Source: Planctomycetota bacterium
GTDB lineage: Bacteria; Planctomycetota; Phycisphaerae; UBA1845; PWPN01
Assembly (NCBI GenBank): GCA_029550525.1
Contig: JAKPHF010000078.1
Coordinates: forward strand, 62,001 to 126,000
DNA: 64,000 bases
Reading direction: 5' to 3'
Positions 10,199 through 19,203 of the stretch are shown here, piece by piece (positions within the stretch are counted from its first letter, which is position 1; each line of letters opens with the position of its first letter). The position numbers were made by a program, and so were the translations under genes. Below the pieces are notes generated by a model. It made no database searches, had not been told where the DNA came from, and saw only the letters and a program-made list of their open reading frames with translations.

Positions 10199-11080
10199 TC
10201 AGGCGGCGTGGCGGTGCTTGGCACGGGCGTCGGGAAGCCACTCGGCGTATTCCGAAGGCTCCATGCGCAGACCGGAATGCTGGGCGTAGGCCTGCGTCAG
10301 CTCGGCGCCGAGAAAGACGATGGCGGCAGAGTAGTACAGCCACAAGAGCAGGACGATGAGCGAGCCGGCGGCCCCGTAGGGTGAACCAACGGAACTGTAG
10401 CCGAGATAAAGACCGATGAGATGGCGGCCGATGGTGAAGAGCACGGCCGTCAACGTCGCGCCGGCCCACACGTTCCTCCAACTGATGTTCACATCGGGCA
10501 GATACTTGAAGATGGCGGCGAACAGGACAATCAACACCGCCAATGTGACGGCGAAGTTGACGAGTTGCCCGACCAGGCCGGACTCCGGCAGGATCATGCC
10601 GATGACCGCAGTGACCACCACCGACGCGAGCAGCAGCAGACCGATGCCAATGATCATGAGCAATCCGACCACCCGCTTGCGAATCCAGGCCCAGTAGCCG
10701 GCGTCCGAGCGGGTGCGCACGTCCCAGATGCGGTTGAGCGAGGCCTGCAACTGAGCGAAGGCGGTGGTGGCCGAAAACGCCAATGTGAGCAGACCCAGGA
10801 TTCCGGCCAGCGTGGCCGCTCGGGGCTGTTGTTTGGCATGCTGCAAGACCGTCCCGACCATCTGGCTGGCCTGCGGGCCGATGGCTTTCTCCATCTCGGC
10901 GATCATGCCGGCCTGTGTGGATTCGCCGAGAAAACTGGTGACGGTCAGGAACAGGATGAGCACCGGCGACAGCGCCAGCGCTCCGTAGAAGGCCAGCGCC
11001 GCCGACAGCGTCATGGCGTCATCTTCCGAGAAGTCGGACACCGCCTGCTTGAGCATGGCCCACAGCGACCGCTTTTCCAT
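10199..11080 (-). CDS. YihY/virulence factor BrkB family membrane protein
   Basis: A 293-residue integral membrane protein of the YihY/BrkB family, whose biochemical role is not established. About six hydrophobic helices are visible, including ALAFYGALALSPVLILFLTV, AATLAGILGLLTLAFSATTAF, VVGLLMIIGIGLLLLASVVV and LVNFAVTLAVLIVLFAAIF. The family blocks YLPDVNISWRNVWAGA and YSSVGSPYGAAGSLIVLLLW are near the C-terminus. The ATG at 11080 (MEKRSLWAMLKQAV) is preferred: GAGGCGAG lies upstream and the family begins about there. Longer in-frame starts at 11146 and 11185 add unrelated residues. Confidence 0.9.
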   Translation of the reverse strand: MEKRSLWAMLKQAVSDFSEDDAMTLSAALAFYGALALSPVLILFLTVTSFLGESTQAGMIAEMEKAIGPQASQMVGTVLQHAKQQPRAATLAGILGLLTLAFSATTAFAQLQASLNRIWDVRTRSDAGYWAWIRKRVVGLLMIIGIGLLLLASVVVTAVIGMILPESGLVGQLVNFAVTLAVLIVLFAAIFKYLPDVNISWRNVWAGATLTAVLFTIGRHLIGLYLGYSSVGSPYGAAGSLIVLLLWLYYSAAIVFLGAELTQAYAQHSGLRMEPSEYAEWLPDARAKHRHAA

Positions 11081-11203
11081 GAGACTCGCCTCACGTATTG
11101 CCGCCAACGCGTCGTTGCCGTCCTGGACAACGCCACATTCGAGCATACGCGCCCGGCACGCGGAAAACGGCCGACCGGCAAACACCGGATTCGCGTTCGG
11201 GGA

Positions 11204-13240
11204 TCAGTCCGTTCGTTTGAACTCCCAGAATCCGCCCCGGGCGATATCCAGGCTGGGCCTGTTTTCGTCCGGGTGCCAGTCCCAGTTTTCCCGGGGGGTC
11301 TTGATCACGGGCCCGGCGGCGCGGGGCGGCTGCGGCGCGACCGTGATCACCATCGGCTCTTCGTGCGATTCGAGCGCGTTGTTGAAACGACGAGCCAGGT
11401 AACGCCCCGGAACCAGGCCCCGGATGGCGGTGAGATCCACGCGGGCGATGAACGATTCCTCGCGCGGCAGGTTGGTGAAGATGAAGGCATGCGTCGTGCC
11501 CTCGGGCAGCGGAATCTCCCCCGTCTCCCAGCGGGAGACCCAAGCGAAGGCGGTCGAGCCGCGGGAAATCATCATCTCTGGGTAGTGAAACTCGCGACCG
11601 AACGGGCGGAATTCGCCTTCGGTGAACGTGCGGGCGTGCGTCGTGTAGAAGTCGAACCACGCCTTGATCTGCGCACGTCGATCGGCGTTCATCTTCGTCA
11701 GATCCATGGAGATGCCGGGAACGCCGCACATCATGACCGCGCTGAGGCTCTTGGCCACCAGTTCGCGATCGTCGAACTCCTCGCGGCTCCACACCAGCGG
11801 ATCACAGGTAAACGCGACCCCGCGCGTGAACGGCCGATACGCCATGGCCAGGAGACGATTGCGGTCCCAGCGGTGATCGGTGTAGGTCGTGGTGAACACG
11901 CTGGCATGACGTTTCGTGAGTAGATTGGCGAAGGGTTGGCGGAACAACGCAACCGGGGCCGGATGTTCACCCGCGAAGCCATTGTAGCACTCGCCCAAGA
12001 ACTGCTCGAGAGCGATCCCGAACAGGAGCGGGTCCTTCTCGTGCGGGGCGTCGTTGCGGTTGTAGATGGTGTCGAGGAAGTCGACGTAGTAGCCGTCCAC
12101 ACCGAGCTGACGGGCCATGAAGGCGAATCGTTCGCGGATATGTTGGCGAGCCGCCGGGCTTCGGGGATCGAGATTGCGATCGTAGTCGCCACCGGGCCAC
12201 TTGGAGCGATGGTCCTTCATCCTGGCGAATGATTCGGAGCCCGAGCCAATCCAGGTCGGAGCCGTCCACAGGTGCACAGCCAGGCCGAGCTCGCGTTGCA
12301 TGCGCTTTACGAGTCCCGCCAGGTCGGGAAACTTGGGCGTGCAGGCTGTGTAATCGCCCCATGTGTTGGCCGAACTGAACCAGTCGCTGCACTGGGCCCA
12401 GCCGATGAAGATGATGAAGTTGCCCACGCCCATTTCGGCAGCCAGTTTGGCGTTCCCCCAGACGATCTGCTCGTTGATGTCCTCGCCGAACGCATACCAC
12501 GTGCTGTAGTACGGTTTCAACGCAGCGGCGGGGATGGGCCGCGGCGTGTAGCCGGCGTGGGCATCGACTGCGTCGGCATACGCCCGAGTGGTGTCGAACC
12601 AGAAGTCCTTGGCCGTCGAAACGAAGAAACCGTCGGTGAATTCCGTCCCGCTGAACCATTCGTCGCCGACATACTCCGTGCGAGCGACGGAGATAGCATA
12701 GTGCTCGCCGTCGCGACGTCCAGTCAGGCGATAGGTGCCGGCCTGATCCATGGGACCGATGGCCAGACTGCTGCGCCCGTAATGATCGCCGGCGAGCATG
12801 AACGGTACGCCCGTGTTGGGTCGGACTTCGATGGCCACGTCGATCTGCGGTGCCTGGCGAAACAACGTCGGCGCTTCGGGAATCTGCGGGTTGAAGAGAA
12901 CTACCACGTCGCCCAGCGGCACTCGCGCTTCCCAGGCATATTCACGGATGCGAAATGGCTTGCCATCGCTGCGCTGCAGTTGCAGCGTCCAGCAGGCGTG
13001 CTGGCCACGCTCGCTGCGGACGAGCGTGAATTGATAGCCGCCGGTCGATTCGCCGGTGATTCGCGCTGCCGAGTGTTGGTCGATGCGCCATACCCCCGCG
13101 GGCGGATCGGCAGTCACGTCGATGCGGGCTACTGCAAGCCCCTCGTTGAACCGGATGGGATCGGTCGCGGCGTTCGCCAGATTGAACGGGCCCGCGAGAG
13201 CGGCAACCAGAAGACAACGGCAAATATGGGTTGCGGGCAT
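11204..13240 (-). CDS. secreted GH36-like (alpha-galactosidase type) glycoside hydrolase
   Basis: Probably hydrolyses alpha-galactosides or related glycans outside the cytoplasm. The 678-residue product has a signal peptide (CRCLLVAALAGPFNLANA then ATD), an N-terminal beta-sandwich of roughly 200 residues, and a (beta/alpha)8 barrel entered at YYSTWYAFGEDINEQIV. Barrel features include LAVHLWTAPTWIGSGS, the candidate nucleophile Asp in GVDGYYVDFLD, and a candidate acid/base Asp in GVPGISMDLTK. A C-terminal beta domain follows. The assignment to a GH36-type clan rests on these motifs and domain order. The exact family and substrate are uncertain. It is separate from the polysaccharide genes at 25.7-29.5 kb. 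Confidence 0.72.
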   Translation of the reverse strand: MPATHICRCLLVAALAGPFNLANAATDPIRFNEGLAVARIDVTADPPAGVWRIDQHSAARITGESTGGYQFTLVRSERGQHACWTLQLQRSDGKPFRIREYAWEARVPLGDVVVLFNPQIPEAPTLFRQAPQIDVAIEVRPNTGVPFMLAGDHYGRSSLAIGPMDQAGTYRLTGRRDGEHYAISVARTEYVGDEWFSGTEFTDGFFVSTAKDFWFDTTRAYADAVDAHAGYTPRPIPAAALKPYYSTWYAFGEDINEQIVWGNAKLAAEMGVGNFIIFIGWAQCSDWFSSANTWGDYTACTPKFPDLAGLVKRMQRELGLAVHLWTAPTWIGSGSESFARMKDHRSKWPGGDYDRNLDPRSPAARQHIRERFAFMARQLGVDGYYVDFLDTIYNRNDAPHEKDPLLFGIALEQFLGECYNGFAGEHPAPVALFRQPFANLLTKRHASVFTTTYTDHRWDRNRLLAMAYRPFTRGVAFTCDPLVWSREEFDDRELVAKSLSAVMMCGVPGISMDLTKMNADRRAQIKAWFDFYTTHARTFTEGEFRPFGREFHYPEMMISRGSTAFAWVSRWETGEIPLPEGTTHAFIFTNLPREESFIARVDLTAIRGLVPGRYLARRFNNALESHEEPMVITVAPQPPRAAGPVIKTPRENWDWHPDENRPSLDIARGGFWEFKRTD

Positions 13241-13442
13241 ACGGCCTCCTGGAAAAAACAGGTCGCGTCGGGCAGGTTAACGGGCCGCAAAATACAGGAA
13301 AACTCGCGAACACTGCAACTTGACGTTCTCGTCCGCGGCATTCAATCGAGCTAATACGTCGACAAGGTATCCGTGCCAGCTTCGCGGCAATGCATCCTTG
13401 CCCGCTGGCAGCCTGCCCTTCCGGGGAGCCTCGAGCGTAGCA

Positions 13443-14828
13443 TTAACCTTGCTGGCGGACGGCATGGCTGATGTTCGGCGGTTCAGCTTCGGCGAACTCA
13501 TCCTGCTCTCGCGTGAGCGAAGTGAGTGCGCTGCGGTAGAGGTCTTGGAAGATGGTCAGATTGCGATCGTGTTCGAGTTGGTCGGCGCAGCTGACCGCGA
13601 GCGCTTCGGCGTGGCCGCGCAGTACCTGCCGCTGGCGATGCGTGCGCAGCTGAGGCGCGATCCAGCGGATCGTGTCCATCAGGTGGACGGCCACATTGGC
13701 GTCGTTCTTCACGTAAGGACGCAATCCATCGAAAACGGTGTCGGCCAGGCGATCGAACGTGACTGGCTGGGCGATCACGCGCAGTCGCTGGTGCTCGTCG
13801 AACCGCCCGGAGGCGGGGGTTTGACGGCCGGCCAGTGCCACTAAATTGCTGCCCAGCCAGTTAATGCACGTGATCGCCGTGTACGGATCGTTCTGCCCCG
13901 TGGACAGAGCTCGCGCGGCGATCTCGATCAGTTCCTTGATCAGAAACAGGGGGTCCTGGTAAGAGGTGCGCTGCGCACCCACCACATACGCGCCGGCGAT
14001 CGTGGCGGCCAGATCGTCGGAGATCCGATGCGCGGGCCAGGCCAGGACCACCACGCGATCGCGGTTGACGAAGTCGCCTGGTTGATGGATCATCTCGAGG
14101 ACGAGTTCGTTCTCGCACGCCAGCTCGAACAAGCCTTCGTCATCGACCGCTTGGATATACCCGTCGGTTCGGATTCGGATCAGCCGGGATTCGGCAGCGA
14201 AGTTCGCGGGCAAATCGATCGGACTCTCGTGTTCGACGGGGCTGCCGTCGCCGATGCACTCAGGGAACAGATCGCAGACCATGCGATTGAACTGTCCGCC
14301 CACGTCGGCCAGCAGGTTGAACACGTGAATGGATTCGGGCACGTGGTGGAAGAAATAGATGAGCACGCCCAGGCTCGAGAGTACCAACACCAGGTCAAGC
14401 GTGATCGCCAAATGGGGGACAAACGCGCCGCCTTCGGCTTCGCGGCCTCGCACGGTCAAGAGCACCAGGAGCGAAAAGAGAAATGTGGCGATGAACGTGC
14501 CTAGCGCCAACTGGTTGCCCCGATCCTTCATGAAGCTCGTCAGCAGGCGGGGACCGAACTGCATGCTGGCATAGGCGACGGCCCCGATCGTGACGGAAAA
14601 TGCGACACCGCCGACCGTGATGAGAGAAGCCGCGACGGTGGTGAGCATGTCGCGGGCCGCCTCCGGCCGGTTGGACAGAAGCCAGATATCAAACCGATGG
14701 AGGCGGAACTGCCGGTCCAGCGAATACGCGATGACAAACAGAACAACGGCCCCGATGCTCATCAGGCCGGGCACCAGCCAATAGCTGGCCTTCATTTGCT
14801 CCCAATACGTGGCGATCTTGACTTTCAT
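13443..14828 (-). CDS. DUF2254 family membrane protein
   Basis: A 461-residue membrane protein of unknown function. The N-terminal half has four hydrophobic helices: LMSIGAVVLFVIAYSLDR, the DUF2254 signature TVAASLITVGGVAFSVTIG followed by AVAYASMQFGPRLL, ALGTFIATFLFSLLVLLTV, and LVLVLSSLGVLIYFFHHV. The soluble C-terminal half contains RTDGYIQAVDDEGL, GDFVNRDRVVVLAW and QNDPYTAITCINWLG, as in other family members. The ATG at 14828 (MKVKIATYWEQMK) starts the conserved region. A longer frame from 14990 adds an Ala/Arg-rich segment and is less likely. It is divergent from purA. Confidence 0.85.
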   Translation of the reverse strand: MKVKIATYWEQMKASYWLVPGLMSIGAVVLFVIAYSLDRQFRLHRFDIWLLSNRPEAARDMLTTVAASLITVGGVAFSVTIGAVAYASMQFGPRLLTSFMKDRGNQLALGTFIATFLFSLLVLLTVRGREAEGGAFVPHLAITLDLVLVLSSLGVLIYFFHHVPESIHVFNLLADVGGQFNRMVCDLFPECIGDGSPVEHESPIDLPANFAAESRLIRIRTDGYIQAVDDEGLFELACENELVLEMIHQPGDFVNRDRVVVLAWPAHRISDDLAATIAGAYVVGAQRTSYQDPLFLIKELIEIAARALSTGQNDPYTAITCINWLGSNLVALAGRQTPASGRFDEHQRLRVIAQPVTFDRLADTVFDGLRPYVKNDANVAVHLMDTIRWIAPQLRTHRQRQVLRGHAEALAVSCADQLEHDRNLTIFQDLYRSALTSLTREQDEFAEAEPPNISHAVRQQG

Positions 14829-15082
14829 GGGCGTTCTCGCCGAAGCCGGAGCGGCTTGAGCGGTTCGGCCGCGCTCGGCCCGCTGAATACCGGCATTGTA
14901 GGAAGCTCGGCGGGCGACCACAGGATCGACCGCGGCGACTTGACGCGGGGGGAGGGGTCCGGTAGGCTTCAACAAAGCGTTTATTAGCAACGGGTTCGGT
15001 CTGTTTTTGCTCCTTTTGGATGCCGGTCGAGGCCCCGGGCCGCGGCACGCGAGGGAGCGGTCATGCTTTTCGCGAGTGCGGC

Positions 15083-16381
15083 ATGGATCTGAGCAAACTC
15101 GGGCACACGTGTGTCGTCGGCATGCACTGGGGCGACGAAGGCAAGGGCAAGATCGTCGATCTGCTCACCGAGCATTTTGACATCGTGGTCCGCTTCAACG
15201 GCGGCGGTAATGCCGGCCACACCGTTTTGATCGGGCAGGAGAAGTTCGCGTTGCACCTGCTGCCGGTGGGCGTGCTGAGCCCGGGCAAGACGGCCGCCAT
15301 CGGTCCGGGCGTCGCTCTGGACGCCGGCCGCATGCTGGAAGAGATCGACGCCCTGGCCGCTCGTGGCGTGGCCGTGGGTAATCACCTGAAAATCAGCGAC
15401 CGGGCCCATCTCGTCATGCCCTGGCACAAGCGGCAGGACGTGCTCTCGGAGACCGCCCTGGGCAACAGCAAGATCGGCACCACCGCCCGCGGAATCGGTC
15501 CCTGCTACGCGGACAAGATGTACCGGGCGATGGCCATCCGCGTGGTGGATTTACTGGACGCTCGCGCCCTTCGCGAGAAGATCGAGCGGGTGGCGGCGTT
15601 CAAGAACAAGTTGTTCGCCGCTTGCTACGACGACACCGAACGGCTCAACCCGGCGGCCATCACCGAGGAGTACCTCGCCTACGCCGAGCGCATGCGGCCG
15701 TTCATCTGCGACACCACCACGTTCTTCTGGGAGTCGATCCGAGACGGCAAGCGGCTTCTGTTCGAAGGGGCCAACGGCATGTTGCTGGACGTCGACCACG
15801 GAACGTTTCCGTTCGTGACCAGCAGCACGACCGGCGCCATCGGCGTGCCGGCCGGAGCGGGCGTGCCCGCCCAGACGTTGCAAACCTGCCTGGGCGTGAC
15901 CAAGGCCTACACCACCCGCGTGGGAGCGGGCCCGTTCCCCAGCGAACTGAAGGACGACATCGGTCAGTACATTCGCGAGCGGGGTCATGAGTATGGCACG
16001 ACGACCGGTCGCCCCCGGCGATGCGGCTGGTTCGATGCGGTGGCTGCCCGGTACACGGCCCGTCTGGGCGGACTCACGCAGATCGCCGTGATGCATCTGG
16101 ACACGCTGACCGGGCTGGACCGCGTGGGCGTCTGCGTGGGGTATGAGACCGCCGCCGGCCCGCTGCCCGGCATGGTCGCCGACGCGGCGATGCTCGAGCA
16201 GGTCAAGCCGGTGTTCGAGTATCTGCCGGGCTGGAAGGAAGACCTGCGCGAGTGCCGGCGGTTCGAGGATCTGCCGGCGGCCGCCCGGGCGTATCTCGAC
16301 AAGCTCGAGTCGCTGATCGGTGTGCCGGTGACCATCGTGAGCGTCGGGCCGGAGCGCAACCAGACCCTCATGCGCGCATGA
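15083..16381 (+). CDS. purA: adenylosuccinate synthetase
   Basis: Condenses IMP and aspartate with GTP hydrolysis to adenylosuccinate, the first committed step to AMP. The 432-residue product has the expected length. The P-loop is in GMHWGDEGKGKIVD, where the usual Q before W is H. Other family blocks are RFNGGGNAGHTV, NSKIGTTARGIGPCY, LLFEGANGMLLDVDHGTFPFVTSS, AYTTRVGAGPFPSEL, and the GTP-base region with TTGRPRRCGWFD and LTGLDRV. The start at 15083 gives MDLSKLGHTCVVG, close to the family N-terminus. The upstream ribosome site is weak. uppS follows 63 bases after the stop. Confidence 0.97.
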   Translation: MDLSKLGHTCVVGMHWGDEGKGKIVDLLTEHFDIVVRFNGGGNAGHTVLIGQEKFALHLLPVGVLSPGKTAAIGPGVALDAGRMLEEIDALAARGVAVGNHLKISDRAHLVMPWHKRQDVLSETALGNSKIGTTARGIGPCYADKMYRAMAIRVVDLLDARALREKIERVAAFKNKLFAACYDDTERLNPAAITEEYLAYAERMRPFICDTTTFFWESIRDGKRLLFEGANGMLLDVDHGTFPFVTSSTTGAIGVPAGAGVPAQTLQTCLGVTKAYTTRVGAGPFPSELKDDIGQYIRERGHEYGTTTGRPRRCGWFDAVAARYTARLGGLTQIAVMHLDTLTGLDRVGVCVGYETAAGPLPGMVADAAMLEQVKPVFEYLPGWKEDLRECRRFEDLPAAARAYLDKLESLIGVPVTIVSVGPERNQTLMRA

Positions 16382-16444
16382 CAACCTTGACATGCAAGCC
16401 CCGGGGTTGCGAACCGGCGGGGCCTTGAATCCGTGCAGAACTCA

Positions 16445-17215
16445 ATGCCCGAACCGCTGGATCCACAACAGGAACTCGGACTGACGCGCGAGCAGTTGCC
16501 GCGGCACGTCGCGATCATCATGGACGGCAACGGCCGCTGGGCGAACGCCCGGGGCAAGCCGCGAATCTTTGGCCACATGGAAGGGGCTGCTAACGTCCGT
16601 GAGATCGTCACGCATTGCGCCCGGCTGCAACTCGATGCGTTGACGCTGTACAGCTTCAGCACCGAGAACTGGAAGCGGCCCAAAGCCGAGGTGGACGCCC
16701 TGATGAACCTCTACGTCGAGTATCTCATCAAGGAGCGCCAGACGGTGATGGAGAACAACGTGCGGCTCATCCAGGTGGGGCGGCGGGAAGGCCTGCCCGA
16801 ACCCGTGTTGCGGGAGCTGGACGAGACGCAGCGAGTCAGCCGTGACAACAGCGGCTTGCGGCTGTGCCTGGCCATCAACTACGGTTCGCGTCTGGAGATC
16901 GTGGACGCGGTGCGCGAGATCGCTCGGCGGGTCGAGAGCGGGCAGTTGCGTCCCGATGAGATCACCGAGGCCACCATCGACGCCCACCTGTATACGGCCG
17001 GCATGCCCGATCCCGATCTGCTCATCCGCACCGCAGGCGAGATGCGGGTGAGTAACTTTCTGCTCTGGCAGATCAGTTACGCCGAGCTGTACGTCAGCAA
17101 CGTGCTCTGGCCTGACTTCCGCCCCGCACATCTGAACGAGGCGATCCGCAACTACGCCGCTCGCCAGCGTCGCTTCGGCGCGGTGCTCCAAGACATCACT
17201 CCGAACCCAAGCTGA
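16445..17215 (+). CDS. uppS: isoprenyl (undecaprenyl diphosphate) transferase
   Basis: Cis-prenyltransferase making the C55 lipid carrier for cell-envelope polymers. The 256-residue product has the catalytic VAIIMDGNGRWA block, TLYSFSTENWKRP, LRLCLAINYGSRLEI, and the substrate-binding PDPDLLIRTAGEMRVSNFLLWQ, a mild variant of the usual RTSGEQR. The C-terminal NVLWPDF block is present. ATG 16445 and GTG 16433 are both in frame. The ATG is preferred but the choice is not critical. It probably shares a transcript with purA, and a hairpin with a short T run follows its stop. Confidence 0.95.
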   Translation: MPEPLDPQQELGLTREQLPRHVAIIMDGNGRWANARGKPRIFGHMEGAANVREIVTHCARLQLDALTLYSFSTENWKRPKAEVDALMNLYVEYLIKERQTVMENNVRLIQVGRREGLPEPVLRELDETQRVSRDNSGLRLCLAINYGSRLEIVDAVREIARRVESGQLRPDEITEATIDAHLYTAGMPDPDLLIRTAGEMRVSNFLLWQISYAELYVSNVLWPDFRPAHLNEAIRNYAARQRRFGAVLQDITPNPS

Positions 17216-17595
17216 CCAACCCACAGGTGCAGGCGTCTCGCCCGCCTGTTTCCTGCAGTCCATGCTTATAGTGGCTCACGCACTGTTGTGGTGCACGCTT
17301 CCAGCATGCACATGCAGGCAGGATGCCTGCGCCACAATGCGCTCGCCGTGACCGGAAGCGGCATTAGGCAGCCCACGGTGGGCTTCATCCGGCAGTGTCG
17401 ACTCGGACGTCTCCTGTATTTCGATATCGCCCCGCCAGAAGCGCATTTCGAAATTGTTCAACTCCATTGCCCCCTACAATTGCACTGGTCTTCGGCGACG
17501 AATGTGCGGCACGGAGCCGAAGCCGGAGACAGACTCTTCCAGCGCGAAAGTAGTCGTCCCGATATCGATGCGATTCTTGTTTACAGGGGCATGCC
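17216..17595. other. intergenic region after uppS with two small palindromes
   Basis: No gene is supported. A CAGGCG/CGCCTG hairpin followed by TTT (about 17230-17251) can end uppS transcription and contains the dispersed core GGCGTCTCGCCCGCC. A second hairpin, GCAGGCA-GGA-TGCCTGC, is at 17314-17330. A TACAAT box at 17475-17480 might serve the next gene, but no convincing -35 box accompanies it. Confidence 0.6.
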
Positions 17596-18900
17596 ATGAA
17601 CCGAAGCGTACCTCATACAAGTAGCGGAATGTACTTGGTTTTGGTCGGTGTGAGCCTGATCCCGTGGCTTTGGGGCTGTCCCCCGGCCCCGCCGCCCGAC
17701 GGGAACAATCCGCCGGTGGCCAACGCCGGGGCCAATCAGTCCGTCCGTCCGGGCGCGACCGTGACGCTCAACGGCAGTGCCAGCACCGATCCGGACGGCG
17801 ACACGCTGACGTTCAGTTGGACGCAGACCGCGGGCATCGCGGTCACGTTAGACGGCGCGACCACCGCCACGCCGACGTTTGTGGCTCCTGCCGTCGCGAC
17901 CACGCTGACGTTCGAGTTGACGGTCAGCGATGGCCAACAGAGCGACAGCGACTCAGTGGACGTCGGCGTCGACACCAACGTCGAACAGACGCCCATCCTG
18001 TTTGTGGCCAACATCACGGGCAACAACGTCACCGCTTACAAGGTCGCGGATCCCGATGATGTGAACGGCAACATCGCACCGGCGGCCAATCTGGCCGGCG
18101 CCCAGACCGGCTTGAATCAACCGGCTGACATGGTCGTGGAAGCGCTGGGCTCGCTCCTGGTCGTCAATGCCGGCGGCGACTCCATCACCAGCTACCCCGG
18201 CGCCGACGACCTGACGGGCGTCAACGGCAACGTCGCTCCCGATCGCAACGTGCAGGGGGCGGCCACGCAGTTGGTCGTCCCGGCAACGCTCGCCATCCGG
18301 CCGGAAAGCGAGCTGCTCTTCGTGGGCGATCTGACCGCCAATTCGATATTCGTGTTCGGTGGAGTGTCCACCAACGCGTTCAACGGCAACCTGGCGCCCT
18401 TGCGAACCATCACCAGTCCCGATCTCCAGGGTCCGATCGGCATCAATTTCGGGGCGAACGACACGTTGTACGTGGCCAACTCGGCGGGCGTGCCGCGTGT
18501 GTCGGTCTTCGCCAACGCCAGTACGTTGAACGGCAATGTGGCGGCTACTCGTGTCATCACCAGTACCGTCTTCAACGGCCTGTTCGACGTCTTCGTCGAC
18601 GCCAACGACCGGATGTACGTGGTGGATGTCATCGACGACCAGGTCCACGTGTTCAACAACGCTTCGACGCTCAACGGCAACGTCGCTCCGAGCGTCACGC
18701 TGACCATTCCCGGCGCCGGCCAATTGACTGCCATCGCTGTGGATCGCCAGGGCGTCGGATACGTGGTGGACAACACGCTGAATGCTGTCTATTCGTACGA
18801 CAACATCGCGTCCCGAAACGGGACAGTGACGCCCGACCGCGTCTTGCAGGGAGCCAACACGCAGTTGACCAACCCCATTCGGGTGTTCCTGCTCGAGTAG
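17596..18900 (+). CDS. lipoprotein with a PKD/REJ-like domain and six propeller-like repeats
   Basis: Unrecognised as a named protein. The 434-residue product has a lipoprotein signal peptide with lipobox LWGC (lipidated C28) and a Pro-rich linker. A PKD/REJ-like Ig fold of about 95 residues follows (VANAGANQSVRPGATVTLNG, STDPDGDTLTFSWTQTAG, FELTVSDGQQSDSDS). Six repeats of about 45-55 residues come next, each containing NGN[IVL]AP or a close variant (NGNIAP, NGNVAP, NGNLAP, NGNVAA, NGNVAP, NGTVTP) next to strands such as LLFVGDLTANSIFVF. This suggests a six-bladed beta-propeller on the outer surface. The ribosome site before ATG 17596 is weak. Confidence 0.8.
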   Translation: MNRSVPHTSSGMYLVLVGVSLIPWLWGCPPAPPPDGNNPPVANAGANQSVRPGATVTLNGSASTDPDGDTLTFSWTQTAGIAVTLDGATTATPTFVAPAVATTLTFELTVSDGQQSDSDSVDVGVDTNVEQTPILFVANITGNNVTAYKVADPDDVNGNIAPAANLAGAQTGLNQPADMVVEALGSLLVVNAGGDSITSYPGADDLTGVNGNVAPDRNVQGAATQLVVPATLAIRPESELLFVGDLTANSIFVFGGVSTNAFNGNLAPLRTITSPDLQGPIGINFGANDTLYVANSAGVPRVSVFANASTLNGNVAATRVITSTVFNGLFDVFVDANDRMYVVDVIDDQVHVFNNASTLNGNVAPSVTLTIPGAGQLTAIAVDRQGVGYVVDNTLNAVYSYDNIASRNGTVTPDRVLQGANTQLTNPIRVFLLE

Positions 18901-19203
18901 CGAACTCACCCCAGAGGAGCAGAGACACTGAGAAAGCGGGCTCTCAGCTCTCAGCTATCAGCTGTCAGCCAGACCTGGTATGAACCAGAGGTCTGGCTGA
19001 CAGCTCATGGCCAAAAGGGCTACGGCCCCCACCACTGACAGCGGACAAAGGATTACGGACATACACCTTGGGTTGCGGACCGAGGCGTCGGATGTAACGG
19101 ACGATGACCCGGCGCATCGGTGGTCGATACCTCACACACACATCTACACTCTTGCAGTTGGCGCGAACTCCCATTCATTCGTGGTCGACGTGAGGAGCAG
19201 GTC
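18901..19203. other. intergenic region with a repeat hairpin
   Basis: No gene is supported in these 303 bases. The first third is a family A heptad repeat that folds into a 16-bp perfect hairpin (18960-18975 with 18990-19005). The remainder shows no recognisable signal apart from the ribosome site of the next gene. Confidence 0.6.
18941..19010. repeat. heptad repeat (family A) with 16-bp perfect inverted repeat
   Basis: Units agctctc, agctatc, agctgtc lead into an inverted copy. Arms 18960-18975 and 18990-19005 match perfectly, and the 14-base loop contains a further TGGT/ACCA pairing. It sits 40 bases after the lipoprotein stop and may work as a transcript end. Confidence 0.8.
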
